From Helochares maculicollis (Eukaryota > Arthropoda > Insecta > Coleoptera > Hydrophilidae): a DNA stretch of 64,000 nucleotides. Below the pieces are notes generated by a model that had not been told where the DNA came from, did no database searches, and saw only the letters and a list, made by a program, of their open reading frames with translations. Positions 11,286 through 24,065 of this stretch are shown here, one piece after another; position 1 is the first letter of the stretch, and every line of letters starts with the position of its first letter. A program made the translations under genes and the position numbers. The stretch spans positions 1 through 64,000 of the forward strand of contig JAWQRO010000040.1 in NCBI GenBank assembly GCA_033557835.1. Reading direction: 5' to 3'.

Positions 11286-12359
11286 TTTTGGAGTGTCTAA
11301 AGTAATAGTGGGCGTTTTCCTTTAGTATTCGTCTAAGGAAACTCCTCCAAACCGCATAGGAAATTAAGATCTGCTGTGGCTTAGCAACTAAAGGGTGCAA
11401 CAAAATGTAGCAGGGGAAGTACAAATAATTGAGTGGTTATGTGGATTTAAAAGTTGATGGTGGGCAGAAAATCTCAAGGGAAGAACGCAGAAGAGATGTA
11501 TAAAATGTCGGACGTCTACATCGCGTAGGACTGAAGAGGCTTCAATCTGCTAAGAGATGACCTCCAGAAAACGACGAAGAATAATATTTTGGGGCGATAC
11601 AAACATATCGGTTGTCTAGCAAGCTTGTTTCGAATAATTTTCAAGTTTCTTAGATAGGTTTCGTTAAAGTATGTTTTCTTAGTCTTAAATTTGGAGGCTT
11701 TACAAGCCATGACGTACTGAAAATTAGGCGAAACCTAAAAACTTCCCGAATTTTAAAATTTGTGAAGATAATTTTCAAATAAGTTATTATTTTGACATAG
11801 CTAGCGAAGTCCACACTACAAATTGTGTGAAAAATCAAAATTAATCTTATATTAATAGAAACAATTAAGTGTAATTTTTGGGTAGAATGCTCAAGAGTCA
11901 ATAGTATGAAAAAAGTGTAGTTTGTCCTGCACTTTTATCTGGAGACGCCGAAAAGCAGTCTATTATAAAAGTATGTATCACAATCAACTCACAGGTGTAA
12001 TGTATATTTATTTTATATAAACGTTTCCAAAGGCTGTGTCCGCACAATTTTGGTTTTTATGGTGGTTGTCACTTTGTCTTGACTGTACGTAACCCATAGG
12101 CTCGCGTGCCTGTTTAACTGACACTATTACAATTTACCTTTGTCTCTATTGATAAAAGCCATAAACTCGTCTTTTTGTGCTGCTAGAGCTGTCGAACTAG
12201 CTATTTTCGGCACTTTTACATCCATTCACATTTGTTTCTATCGCTAAGGCCACATCCCAAATTGTTCTAATGAACCTTTCTGCTTACCAATGGCTTATTT
12301 GCAGAACAATAATTATCTTTTTTGCATAGATATCTTCGAGGGTATAAACTCGTCTAATG
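11286..12359. other. No gene seen
   Basis: AT-rich sequence with no recognisable feature. Confidence 0.4.
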
Positions 12360-13400
12360 CGATGCTGATAGTGGGCAAGCATATTTCAGTCAATGCTGGG
12401 TGACTGGTTGCCTTTTAACTTAATTCGAAAAAGCCCAAAGAGCATGAGTTTTGTACTTTGCTTCCTCCTCATGGCTTTTAACTTGTAAATGAGTGCTGAT
12501 GTTAATTGGTACCATTTATCTGTGCCCTATTTGCAAATATTTCACGGTATTTCTGCGTTTTTGTGATATTTCGTTTATGAAAATTTGGAAGAGTGCTGGG
12601 CTTACTGTTCCTCCTTGTTTTTGTCCTAGATTCGTTTCAAACCTTTCAAATTGTGTCTCTTTCCTTCTAGTCCTGTCAAAAGCTCTCTCCATGTCTATAA
12701 AAGTCATGCATGCGGTTCCTCTCTAGTCATTGGTCGTTTGGATCATTTGTTTCAATGTGAATATATGATCTTGTAGGCTTCTCCATTTTCTGTAGCCATT
12801 CTACCCAGCCTTCGAGCATAGAATTTCATTGTGCTGCTTAGCAGTTAGCCCTCGATAATTTTTACACTACTTTGGACCTCCTTTTTTATATACCGGTGTT
12901 ATAATTGCCATTTTCCAATCTTGAGGTATTGTTAGTTTCCATGCTTTATTGAGTAGTCTGGGGGCTTGTCTTCTTCACCCATCGTTTTAAACATTTTCGT
13001 TGTTAGGGCTTTGCCATCCAAGTGTCACAATCATCCCTTCGTCTCTGATTCCGCTTCGTCAGCTTCTTTTATTTTTTCTGTTCCAAATTTTATTTCTTCT
13101 TCTCTCGTTTGCTTTTCCGATATACTTTTTTCAGTAGCTCCCTGAAGTGTTCTCTTGCTTAACCGCTCATCTATTATTTATAATAATAGGTTTCCTAGGT
13201 TATTATCTTTCAACTTCTCTCCCAGTTCTTTCAATACTTTCGTTTTGGCTGCATACATCATGTCTTAAGCATCTCTTCTTTCTATTTTGTACTGTTCGTA
13301 CTTTCTCGCATACTGTGTTGTCCGGAATTCCAGCTATTTGCTCTTCATCTTATATATTCTTTTTTGTCCTCACTCCACTAATGTTTATTTAGTTTCTTCG
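12360..13400 (-). mobile_element. Decayed non-LTR retrotransposon reverse transcriptase
   Basis: The minus strand gives reverse transcriptase blocks in the right order. They are IPQDWKMAIITPVYKKGGPK then KNYRGLTA (relatives have VPxDWKxxIIxPIYKKGDxxxCxNYRGISL) near 12945-12840; SYIHIETNDPN (a shifted TDHIFTLKQ block) near 12760; TFIDMERAFDRTRRKE (FIDLEKAFDRVPRE) near 12705-12660; and KQGGTVSPALFQIFINEISQ (RQGDxLSPxLFNIFI) near 12620-12560. Upstream (13140-13400) is a charged Arg/Lys/Glu-rich linker, as expected between endonuclease and reverse transcriptase. It is broken by stops and frameshifts and is a different family from the element at 1740-3420. Confidence 0.85.
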
Positions 13401-13460
13401 TATTGATATTCGCGTTTAGTCATAAATTGATGAATGCTATAATCGTTTAGTTGTCTTAAA

Positions 13461-13492
13461 CTTGTGGCTCGACGGCTTCACCTCCTCGCCCA
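13461..13492 (-). repeat. Copy of the dispersed module, minus orientation
   Basis: cttgtggctcgacggcttca followed by cctcctcgcc is the reverse complement of the GGCGAGGAGGTGAAGCCGTCGAGCCACAAG-type core. Read on the minus strand it encodes GEEVKPSSHKFKTTK. The following bases to about 13560 resemble the spacer of the 28690-29760 cluster (ttaaataattttctt, then aggagatttggtggc). Confidence 0.75.
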
Positions 13493-13560
13493 GCACATTC
13501 TTAAATAATTTTCTTAATGAAAGTCTCAGGAGATTTGGTGGCAACCCGTCTTTGCTTGTG

Positions 13561-16199
13561 ATTGATGCTTCATTATCTACTTTTGAGAGAATTGATGCTA
13601 AACATAGTTGGTAAGTTGGGACTTTGCCACTATTGTTATTAGAATGTTGTTTCTTCAAACGGTCATAAAAACAAAACGACTCAGTCGATTTCACAGCAGC
13701 TACTGTTTTCACAATAATACAGTGAAATCTTTAGAAAATAGTAATGAGGTATCGTAGTAGCGTAGTGGCGTTTGTGCAAATTTGAAAGGCATTCTTTGAT
13801 CAATTTTAAAACCCTTATTCTTTTCATAGATTATTGTGGGTATTGTTACTTTACACTGATTTGTTCGCCGAAGTGCCAAACCTAGTGTAGACCGGGCACC
13901 CTGTTATGCAACAACATGCAATAGAAGACCTTTTATCGAATCGTCCAGTGGTGGAACCTAGTTTGGCGTGTGCGCCAGTTAATCCCATTACCTGAGTGAC
14001 GTTTCATAAAAACAATTCAGCCCGCACATAAAAAAATACAAATTGCACACACAAAACTGCAGTGATCTCGGACAACAAAAACAAATGCATCGCCGATCGA
14101 CCACCTGCTGTGTTTTGTGAATGGATGTTCGGTGTGTTCAGAATATATACATTCTGCACTTCCCGTACGTTTTTACGTCCACGTCAATCGTACATCTTCA
14201 CACAAACAGGCGCCACTACCGCCGTGGTTTTATTAACAAACAAACGTGATGCAAACGTGAATTTATCTCTCATCTGTGAGAGAGGATGCCGTTTCAGCCG
14301 TTTCAGCCGTTTGTTGACAGGTCGGGGAAAGAATTTGAGGAATGTTGCTTTTGCACTCTATCCAAAGAGAAATGTGCCACCATCCTTTTGTAAACAACGC
14401 CCGGCTTTCCCTTTCACCTTTTATTTTTTTTTTTTTGTAATTTTCAGGGACTAGTTCCCGTGATCTATTTATAACCTTTCACACATGTTCAATATATTCA
14501 AGTTCGTTGATCTACTTTTTTCTTTATTTACTATTTATTTACATAATTCATTTTATAGCCTACTATTTTGTTGACCTAGGGCAGCGCCGAACGTGGTTCG
14601 AACAACAAACAATAGCAGGATTTTACAACTAAAAATAAACCTATAAATATATGGAAATTAAAATACATAAAGCCCACCTAAAAATAGATTACCCGCGTAA
14701 AAATAACCCGTCCACCTGAAAAGAGCCGTCCCATTTTTTACGCCGAACCTTCCACGTCCACAACACCGGCCTTTTTAAATTAGATTTAGTTCAAAGTGCA
14801 CTACTTAATTACAAGTTTTATTACTTTAAACACCTGTTGAATGTGCATAACTTTCCGGATAAGTTAAGTTCAACCCAAGAACTTTTCTACATATACCCTT
14901 CTATAAACCTTACTTTATTTGACGCGCTACAACCGTAACTGCGTCATAAACATCTTTCGCGAATCACCAACCAAATCGATTACCCTTAAATTGACATTTA
15001 TTGCTTTTGTATACCTAATTCGCTACGTTTTCCCCATTCTTTCCCTTCGAACACATCTTCAAGATTTATTTATTAAAGGAAATTTTTCCAATACTTATTA
15101 AGCCAGAGCCAGCGAGTGGTATTGTCATTTCCATAAATCGAAAACATTCTGCAATTGAAATATATTTAATTCGCCCGCGCCCCCCGTTCCCTCCATCGCG
15201 CCCCGTAAGCACAAACCTCTTAAAAGATACTAAATCATAACTTTAAACTCATTAATTCATCAGCTTAGGACACCTGTCTGTGTAGTCGTACGTCATAAAT
15301 TAAAGTGCAGTGCGAAACAAGGATACGCAAGTAAATACAATAAATCAGGTTCAAAATTGACGCAGTAAAAAGCCCATTTCGCGTTACCCAAGGCATCTAG
15401 AAAGTAATGTGAATTTTATTATGCATGTGGAGATCGAGGGTACATCTAATGCCGAGAATGGAATGTTAGGAATAAACGCCTGCTTCGATCTTACACCCCG
15501 CAATCGAACTTTAAAAAGCAACGATCGTTGCTGTCGTAAACGTTAGATAGGGTACTGTTTTGTTAACGATGCCGTTTTGTTTGTCCATTCCTCATAATTA
15601 GATTCCTTCTAATATCATCGATCCCGGCCGACCAGACACGTCCCGAAGATCGCATAAAAAGCCGGGTAAAGTTAGGATTAATGGCATGAGTAAAACGTTA
15701 AGGTAGCGTGTCGATAGATGACTACTGGGCAGTACTTTTCAAAATTTAATTGTTCAAGATGAAATTGAGCGCTTTAACTGCGCAGGATATACGTTTGCGA
15801 TCGGCGCTGCACAGAGCACGTTCGCTTCCAGAGCCCCACGTATTTGCTTCGGTCCCTCTAGCTGGCAGACTCGGCTTGTATACTCCGTTCTCTCTCTCAC
15901 TCACACTTCACGTTAGTGTGTATGAGTTATCTCTTAGGTGTTTGGTTGCCCGTGGATGGCGGGACTTCGGTGCTCGAGTGAACCGTTTGCGACTGCATAC
16001 GTACTATCCACTTTAGAGCTTTCCCTTATTATGAAAGCTGCTTTATTGTGCGGTTCGGCTCGGTTCTATCGCGGCGTTTGACCGAATTTGACTGAATTTA
16101 CTAGTTAGGATTTTGACAACTACTCCAACAATAACATCCATTGGGCCAATCTCTCTTTGCCGAGCCGTTTTCTATTCTTCAAGCGACGTTTTCTGTTTT
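13561..16199. other. No supported gene; two CpG-richer segments and an acceptor-like site
   Basis: 14060-14450 and 15740-16030 are richer in G, C and CpG than the surroundings. A long pyrimidine tract ending in ttttcag at 14448 looks like a splice acceptor but has no open frame after it that I can link to osa. 15880-15920 has a ctctctctcactcacac stretch. These could be alternative promoter pieces; I see no decisive evidence. Confidence 0.3.
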
Positions 16200-16660
16200 A
16201 AATCGATGTTCTCTATTTTAAAATCGGCGTTATCTATTGTAGATACAACGTTTGCTATTGTAAAATCGAAGTTTTCCGTTGGTAAATCGTAGTTTCACGT
16301 TCTAAATTTCGAGTTCTCTTGCATTAAACCGAAGTTTCATCGCCTATCGAAATCGAAGTTACCTTAAAATCGAACTTTTGTAGTATAAATCGTAGTTTTC
16401 TTGCATAAAATCGAAGTTTCCTGGTATAAAATCGAAGTTTCCTTCTATTAAATCGAAGTTTGCTTGTATAAAATCGAAGTTTTCTTGAATAAATCTAAGT
16501 TTTTCGTACACAAAGTAGAAGTTTCCTGATATATAATCGCAGTAATCTAGTGTTAAATCAAAGTTTGCTAGTATAGAATGGCCGGTTTTTTGTTGTAAAA
16601 TCGACGTTTGTCATTGCAGAATCGAAGCTGGCTATTAGGAAATCGAAGTTTTGTGTTATA
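16200..16660 (+). repeat. Tandem array, 21-bp unit, about 20 degenerate copies
   Basis: The unit is aaatcgaagtttcctggtat plus a. The best-preserved copies lie at about 16410-16495 with exact 21-bp spacing (aaatcgaagtttcctggtat, aaatcgaagtttccttctat, aaatcgaagtttgcttgtat). Outer copies vary in sequence and length. It passes directly into the 20-bp array that follows. Confidence 0.85.
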
Positions 16661-16936
16661 AAGTTAACGTACCGTTTTATAAAATTGACGTTTCGTGTAT
16701 AACATGGATGTTTCGGTTGTCACGTTAATGTATCGTTTATAACGTTGATGTATCGTTCATAACGTGGATGTATAGTTTATAACATGGATGTATCGTTTAT
16801 AATATGGGTGTATCGTTTGTAACATGGATGTATTGTTTATAACGTGGATGTGTCGTTTATTACATGGATGTTTTGTTTATAACACGTAAGTTTCGTTGAT
16901 AAAATTGTCGTTTCGCAAATAAAATTGGCGTTTCTT
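16661..16936 (+). repeat. Tandem array, 20-bp unit, about 14 copies
   Basis: Units of exactly 20 bp begin at 16661, 16681, 16701 and every 20 bp to 16921. Typical copy aacatggatgtatcgtttat. The first and last copies (aaaattgacgtttcgtgtat, aaaattggcgtttct) share a variant start. The unit differs from that of the adjacent 21-bp array, though both end in a pyrimidine run and tat/aaa. Confidence 0.92.
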
Positions 16937-17689
16937 ACGTTTCGCCCATAAAAGTTTATGTGAAAACCGGCAGTTGAATCCGTTTTTTCACGTGGCTATT
17001 AGGATGTAACTCCAATCTACGGTTAGCTAGATTCGTAATAAAGCGCGCGGAATTGATATTTACTGATTGGTTAATTAAAAGCCATGATTGCTATTTGTTT
17101 ATGTGTGCGTGTGGTGGACTAAGATTGGAACAGCAAGGACTTCTAAAGACATCGAGGATTATTGAAGAAACGTCAATTTATGGATGTGAAGCATTTTGGT
17201 ACGTTACTCCAGTGGGCCGTGACTTGTTCACGTGGTTGTTCTCTTGTTTTCTTTAGTTTGTTGCTAAGTAAGCCTCATGGGGATACGTTTTGACAGCTGG
17301 CTTAGATTGTTGTTTCTATCGCATAACCTGTCTCTTTGATCAAAGACGACAGTAAATGCCATGTGCATCAAGTGTTCAGTTGGTAATTTGGTATCCACGT
17401 GATTATTACTAAGGCTATGCATAAGCGTATAGATAGCATGGAACGCTTGTGCTTAGCGAGAGTTATCTTTTATTCAAATGCGAGTTGTGGCAAAACCGCG
17501 GAACTGCGTAGCCAGCATTCGGTAACTATCGAATTTAGTTACTGTGTGTGTTATAGTTAAAACGTATATCTGTATCAAAGTTTAGATTACCGGGAATAGT
17601 ACTTCATTTACACAAGTTTCCCATTTTCAGGTAATTGCGATTTAAAATCGATTGTTCAAATATGTAGATTTATTAATATGGTTTTTCCA
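16937..17689. other. No gene seen; one possible ratchet-like splice site
   Basis: A pyrimidine-rich acceptor (cacaagtttcccattttcag, AG at 17629-17630) is immediately followed by gtaatt. It resembles the stronger site at 24573, but the donor half lacks the +5 G. Confidence 0.3.
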
Positions 17690-18300
17690 AAATAATTTCT
17701 GCCACCTTCAATATACCCCATACTCCGTAACCAATCCTTAAGTCAGTCCTGGCACATTTCATACTCTTTGTCCCAAGCGTCCGGATGTTCCTAATTCGAA
17801 ATCCGCACCCCATTTAGTTTCATTTTTACAGACGGTATCACTTCAAAGCCACAAGAAGCAATGTATGGACTATAAGGAGGATTCTGAAGCATGTTTAAAT
17901 TTGTAGTGTTTTTATATATGCGGCGCAGGCTTCGCGCTGTGAGTTGAAGCATTATGATGGAGAAACCAAGTGTCCATTCTTGAATTTGGTCGTCGGTTCT
18001 TCAGATATTTGATGACCTTAGGCAAGCATTGAACAGCGTACCACTTAGCTTCAACTATCATTTTTGTTATACAAATCAATACGCTCCACAATTGTGCTCT
18101 TTGAAATATACATCTATAATTTTTTTACTGATCGAGATTTTCTTTTGGTCAGTACATCAAAGACTAATCCCATCACATGTGACGAGCTTTTGCCGTATCG
18201 AAATTATCTTCTATGTTATCTACTCTTCAGTCAGGCTGTGAGGTACCCAGCGACAATGAAGTATCGTATAGAATCGAACGAATTTCAGTGGCATTTAGAC
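17690..18300 (-). mobile_element. Decayed mariner-type transposase, catalytic and C-terminal part
   Basis: On the minus strand: WFLHHNASTHSA (WFLHHDNAPAHTA in relatives) near 17985; a frame change, then LQNPPYSPYIASCGFEVIPS and VKMKLNGVR (PPYSPDLAPCDFFLFPKLKxxLKG) near 17890-17800; and finally a CQD-stop-LKDWLRSMGYIEG end (YQKCFxxWxKRWxKCIxxxGDYFEG) near 17750-17700. A possible RWVPHSLTEE block lies near 18250-18220. Stops and at least one frameshift make it a fossil; the left part is firmer than the part beyond 18000. Confidence 0.72.
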
Positions 18301-21300
18301 CGACGACAATCTTGTCTTCGTCAATCATTTTCCTCTAGCAGTACTATCATCTCCGTAGCTGACATTTGTGGCCTGTGTACCCATTCAGCGCCTTCTAGAG
18401 TAAAATTTCCAGTTTGAACTTCTTTATACTATATGAATATAGTCGTGCAATGCGGATCAACATCGCCATCAGTGCACGGGTCACTTGGGCAAGACACTAA
18501 TCTACGTTTAATCCTTACGAAAAGTTATACCGCGAAAATCCCCAACTCTCATTCCATGATCACGAAGCTTTAGCAACTTCTTTACACTATAACTACTAAC
18601 GAATAACTTAGCTTGGCGGCGTGGGTACTGACTAAGAATGTACATGTTTCAACATGCACCAACAAGTAGAAAACTGCAACAAATGGGGATGTCGTATTGC
18701 TAAATTGTACTGGTACACTTGTATGCAGGTTAGGCCAATGAAATTGTATCGATTTCTTGTGCACGGCAAGGAATTAACTGCCTTGTGTTCTCCTGCACAC
18801 TTTCATGGGCCGCGACAATGTTCTTGGCTGATCTAGCGTTCTTTTAACATACGGGTTTGGTTGATTGTTTACAGAATAGCATTTCGAATATGAACACCAA
18901 ACGTTGGAGAGTCAACTTTGAAGGGCCACTGCGTTTGCCGCAAAATGGGCGCTAACGAATACTTATTTTGATGATAGTAGTTTTACCATTTGGATGTGCT
19001 GCTCAATCACGTAATTTGTCATGGTGATTTGGCAACAATGATTGAATACTAAACAACAGATTAGATAGAGGCTACTAAAACAGCATGTTCGCCACAGGTT
19101 GCCAACATCGACCCGCCCCAAATGAAAAACCTTTTTAAGTCAAAAACTAGTTCCGCATGCTCTATCTGGCACGAGACAACAATAATTTCCTAGTTTGGGT
19201 GCTTCGGAGATGAATGGATCAACCAAATGCTTTACATAATTCCTGGTTATCACTATTTATCCGAGAACGTAAGGATTAATGACTCCATTTGTACTTATTA
19301 TTACCCAAACCCGGTACTCTTGGCTTCATAACATAAACTGTCGTAACTCTAAATTTTCGGTGTTCTAATAACGAAGGTTCTCTTGCTAATATAGTGTTAG
19401 TGGTATCAGTAATTGAAATACTGTAAAAAAAATACCACACACTGGAGAAAAATTTTAGGGATGCCTGAAGGCGCAACAGTTACGGCAAGGGGGTATTTCT
19501 AAATGGCAATTTTGAAATGTGGTACCCTGCTCTACATAAAGTATTATTGAGAAGCAGACCAACTTTTTGAATGTAGCAAAAACTATCATCGCTTCAGAAG
19601 TGGACTTAACCCTATCCTGAAACCTTGACGTGGTACTAATTAATTTATTTTTAACATAAATATATGTATTTGTATACAATGCAGCAATAGTAAAGCTATT
19701 CATATTTCTGAAATCTTCAGGGCCTGACTCGACTTGACCAAGTTTGGATGAACTGGTCACCAAGGAGCGTAAGTTATAATATAATCAAATGAGGACTGAG
19801 GTTAAAACGACATACAACTTTACAAGACCTAGGACGTATGGGTCGGTTCCAAAAAAAGCATCCCTACTTAAAAAGTGGTATGGTCGGGAAATAAGAATAC
19901 CAATTCTTAGAGGAACACAAATGATGGGCGTAATTGAAACTGCTAGAATTGTACATACCCCATAAACAGATTGTGGAATGAGTTGCACTGATCAAGGAAG
20001 CCAACTATCACTAAATTGGGACAAAAACAAAATGTACAGGTTACCCAGAAAATGTTGTAATGCAATTTTAAAGCAAGTTGGTTATTTTAAACGAACTGAT
20101 TCTGCGTGGTTGAACTTAATTTGGACAAGACCTAACTTTTTGATTCGATAAAATGACTTCTTTTTAAGCCAACTATTCAATTACAACGCCTTTTAAGTTA
20201 TAAAAGCCATTATTCTATTCTTTCGCTCTTCCTGCCATCTTTAATCATAACGAGCAATTTCTGGGACATTTTTATATAACGAAAATTTATGAACTCCAGT
20301 TGAAATTATATTTACTTATATCCGTGTAAAAGCTGAAACAATTTTTATTTTATTCGTACAAAACAGTATACTTATAGAACCTGCAATATATTATTGTCTC
20401 AAATATTTTAAAAATTGGGTTTAAGATGATTTATGGTTATGGTGTCGTTCTAGTGGTTAAAACTACAAAATACGGTACTTTTGAGCTACGAATGCAGTTT
20501 TTTATTGCAAATTGGCCACATTTCTAATATAGTGAATATTTGGGCGCGGATCTATAAAATTGTGGGAATAATATTATATATGCTTTTCGCGTTAATAGAA
20601 CGCAAATTATACCAAAAGATCTTTAACACGAAAATTTTAGTATATATTAGCGAGACTGATAACTAGTTTGAAGATAAGAATATCGGTGCAAATAAATCCT
20701 GGGAAGACCAATCTAAAAATTTCATAGAGGAGTAGACATTTCACAGTGAGATGGGCATTTCATCCTTTCCAATTTCGTGGAAACTCGCTTCCAAATTAAG
20801 AACTTTATCTTAATATCAAACTAAACCTCAACGATGTGATGACAGTTTATTGTAGAATTGTAAACGGAATTGATATAAAACGCCAAATCCAAAAAGTGAT
20901 GCGACAAATGCTACACAACAAACAAATTACCCGCGTTCTAACGAACGACATTATCACATTAAAATATTACAAAAACACCTTTTAAACATCGTACCTAACT
21001 ACCATAAACAATTCGATTTAATTAAAAGACAATCTAATTCAATTTGAATAAACGGTTTTGCTAAAAGCATCAGTCATAGAAAAATAAAAATCAACGCCAC
21101 GAACACATTCTAAATTACGGTTCTATTATTTAGCGCATGGCCAACGCGACGATGGTTTTACCAATTCTAGACCAAGCGTTCAACTGTTCAGTTCGATGGG
21201 AATTCCGATTGCCAACCTACTTAGCTCGCCAGCGACCCAATGGAAAGATTGAAACCTATAGATTTAATCAAAGTTTGTGAATGGGGATCACTTCCCGCAT

Positions 21301-23099
21301 CCACACATACCGTGCGAATATTTCTGCATGCCGATCACGAACAAGAAAATTTATGCAACCACACTGCTGCTAGTTCCTCTTGCAAACCAACCTAACCTAG
21401 CTCAATCTCGTTTCCTTCCTTGTACATGTATAACTTCATTGATGTTACAGAAGAGGAGGGAACAGGTTCTCTATTTTCTGAAATTAAAATTCGCGTTTAT
21501 AGCGGAGGATATCCGTCCTCAAGGCAAGGCCGTCGGCTGTTAGGGTCGAGGTTCGGAGGGTCGACGGAGAGGGGCGAGGGATTCTACCTAATCGCTCGCA
21601 AAAAAAGGATGCTGACGGTCCACACAATCTGTTTTAACCCTTTCATTCATGTTTATCTCTTACTACGTCGTACAACGAAAGTTTTAATCGCCACACAACT
21701 GCTTTTATTGATTAGCATGAGGCGATTAGTCAAAATTTTCTAAATTTTTGAGTTTTCATTGTCCCGTCGTGCTTTTGCTTTTATCTAGATTGTTCAGTTT
21801 GTGTTTTCAAAATTTCGGTTTTGTGGCATCTTCTGCACCAAAGAATAGTTTTATTGAAAATTCACCCCTCAATTGATTGTGTTGTGATTGCACATTGGAT
21901 GTAGTGTAACACGAACGTCTCGACGAATTGCTTTCAGCTGCAGTCTTAGCACTTCAGTGTAATTACATTAATTATGTTCGTTCGCACGTTTACTTAGTTG
22001 TAGCAAGTAGCAAATTTAGATTGACAATGCATTCAATGTTAATCTGGCTGTGATTTCTCATAACCTTTTGTTAGACGAAGAAACACACAAATTACATGGC
22101 AAATTTGTCAGAATAGTGCCAGTTATTCACAAAACACCAATTTTTCAATAGATAGCCACTGTTTAACCCAACAGGCATTACGTATTCCCGCAGCGATATA
22201 TTTACGGAAGTGCGCAAACGCGCGAATAACGGTCACAGTAAAATCTATAATGGATTATGATAAGCTGCTGTCATTACCATAGTATGCAGTGGAACACGAT
22301 ATTTTACACGTGCATTGTTCTATAATTTTGTGTCTTGTTACTCCAAAACTACGAGAGCTTAAGACCTTGCGACAAGTTTGGCGTGGGTTGCAAAATCTCC
22401 TACAATTCCACAGACCGATTCGCGTAACGAAATGTCCTATACAAATTAATATAAAGATTGAAATTACTTTCTTTTTAAAATGAAATCCTTTGAAAGGGGC
22501 GCTAAAATTGAAAGGGTTAGGGAAAAAGCTCTTAAGATGTTAAGTGGGCTCTGGAGTCGACAGTGGCGGAGAACATCAAAATATTAATTTTTCTACCTTT
22601 CCGCTAATTTCTCCATACCGGGACGCGGCGACATAGCGTGCTTTTATGCCACAAAACACGTGAGGGTTAATTATTTTTCGGCATTGAATGTAGTTTTTAA
22701 TTCGAATTGAACGAAATCTGCGAATTCATTCCTTCTGTAAACACGGCCCAAGTTTGATTATTTACCCGCCATTACCGACTGCACTGCGACTCTGCTGCCT
22801 TCTAAAGAAATTAATTTGGAGACATTTTTCAATGAATGGTCCTAGTAAAGGGGAATACATTTGAATGAACGAAAAATACAAACATGTGGAAGCTATTTTC
22901 CTTTCTTCTGGATCTTTCCGAAATATGAAAATAGCTTTTGTTTACATTTAATTGATCCGCGAGTTTTGGGTTTAAGCGAAACCCTCAGGATTGCATCTAA
23001 GACCAAACAAGCTTCGACTGCTAGAGATTCTTTCACGGAGTGGAGATGCATAAAATAATACGCATGATATAATTGCAAAACGCGAAATGACAACCAATT
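18301..23099. other. Long intron-like stretch, nothing recognised
   Basis: 4.8 kb of AT-rich sequence without a supported exon, RNA gene or transposon. 21480-21600 is locally G/C- and CpG-rich. Short open frames here have no recognisable family. Confidence 0.35.
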
Positions 23100-23580
23100 T
23101 TTAAGCGTGCTCGTTTGTTAGTGTATCCAAAATCTGCGACGGGTGTTTTTTTTTCGGATCTAGATCTAGTTTGTTGTATAACTGTTGTCCATTTAACAGG
23201 TAAGGTTATAATCTCGCGATTAAAGAAGTCCTCGCCCTTTGGTGAAATAATCGTGCAGCTCACTTTTACAAGCCTCTCTTGAGGCCAGATTTTTTACAAC
23301 TAAGGAAATTTTGCACGTGCTTGAAAAGGTAATAGTCGCTTGGTGCCAGATCTGGGCTATACGACGGGTATGATATAATCTCCCATCTCCCCATTAAATG
23401 TTTGTGGGGCTTGGCGATGTCTTGATGGAACACAACGCCCTTGGCATTAGCCAATTTTGGACGCTTCTTGTCAATCGCCTGCTTTAATCTGGTCAGTAGT
23501 TGTCTTCCGCATTGAGAGCGGCTGATAGTTGAAGATTTACTTTCAATCACAGCCACTTTGTTCATTAAGTTTGGCGCTGC
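23100..23580 (-). mobile_element. Decayed mariner transposase, C-terminal half
   Basis: A 100-codon minus-strand frame (23565-23266) carries LTRLKQAIDKKRPKLANAKG, then VVFHQDIAKPH (catalytic box, HQDNARPH in relatives), a short deletion, then WEIISYPSYSPDLAPSDYYL and FKHVQNFLSCKK. The end continues in another frame (23263 downward) with FFNREIITLPVKWTTVI, the usual FFAxRGIxxLPEKWQKVI end. At least one frameshift and an internal deletion make it inactive. It belongs to the same group as the copy at 7375-7860, but the two are independent fossils. Confidence 0.9.
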
Positions 23581-23940
23581 AAAGGAGTAGGTCTATCCAT
23601 TGAGAAGGGGTGGGATAAGAGTTAAGGAAAAATTTTTATATAAGGTAATAGTGGTTTGATCGATTATTTTATTTATTTGTTTTTAACGTTGTGAAAATTT
23701 TTTCTGGGATGCTGTTGGTTTGTTTTGTTGTGGAACCTACAGCTTAAGATTTGTTGGTTACGCTATTGGGTCTTTGAGGAAGGTTGGGAAATTGTTCCTG
23801 TCCTAGTTGAAGTCTTTGACATAAGAAAACACAAGAAGAGGCCGCCAACGATGCGGTTCGACATTCATTAGTTTGGTAGAGCCACGTATGAGCAAATTCT
23901 GGTTTCAAATTGACAGATGTGGTAAGAAAGCAATCGGAAC
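23581..23940. other. No gene seen
   Basis: AT-rich, nothing recognised. Confidence 0.4.
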
Positions 23941-24065
23941 GCTTCCAGAGACTGCGAGTAGTTCCAGGAACAGAAATAAAGCCACAGGGAGACAATATAA
24001 GTTACAGGGAGAGAATTCCAGTTACAGAGAGACTTAAAGCTTCAGCGAGACAATGAGAGCTACAG
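23941..24065 (+). repeat. Tandem array, 20-bp unit, about 6 copies
   Basis: Consecutive 20-bp units from 23960: agttccaggaacagaaataa, agccacagggagacaatata, agttacagggagagaattcc, agttacagagagacttaaag, cttcagcgagacaatgagag, with a further 19-bp copy just before and a partial one after. Confidence 0.8.

Noticed and set aside
14062..14454. 130-codon plus-strand frame in a CpG-rich segment
   Set aside because: No family resemblance, and it runs into a poly-T splice-acceptor-like tract; likely chance.
15750..16016. 88-codon plus-strand frame, Leu/Arg-rich
   Set aside because: GC-rich local composition explains the lack of stops; no conserved motif and no link to osa phases.
23186..23206. Acceptor-donor junction tttaacag/gtaagg as another ratchet site
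   Set aside because: It lies inside a minus-strand mariner fossil and the pyrimidine tract is poor.
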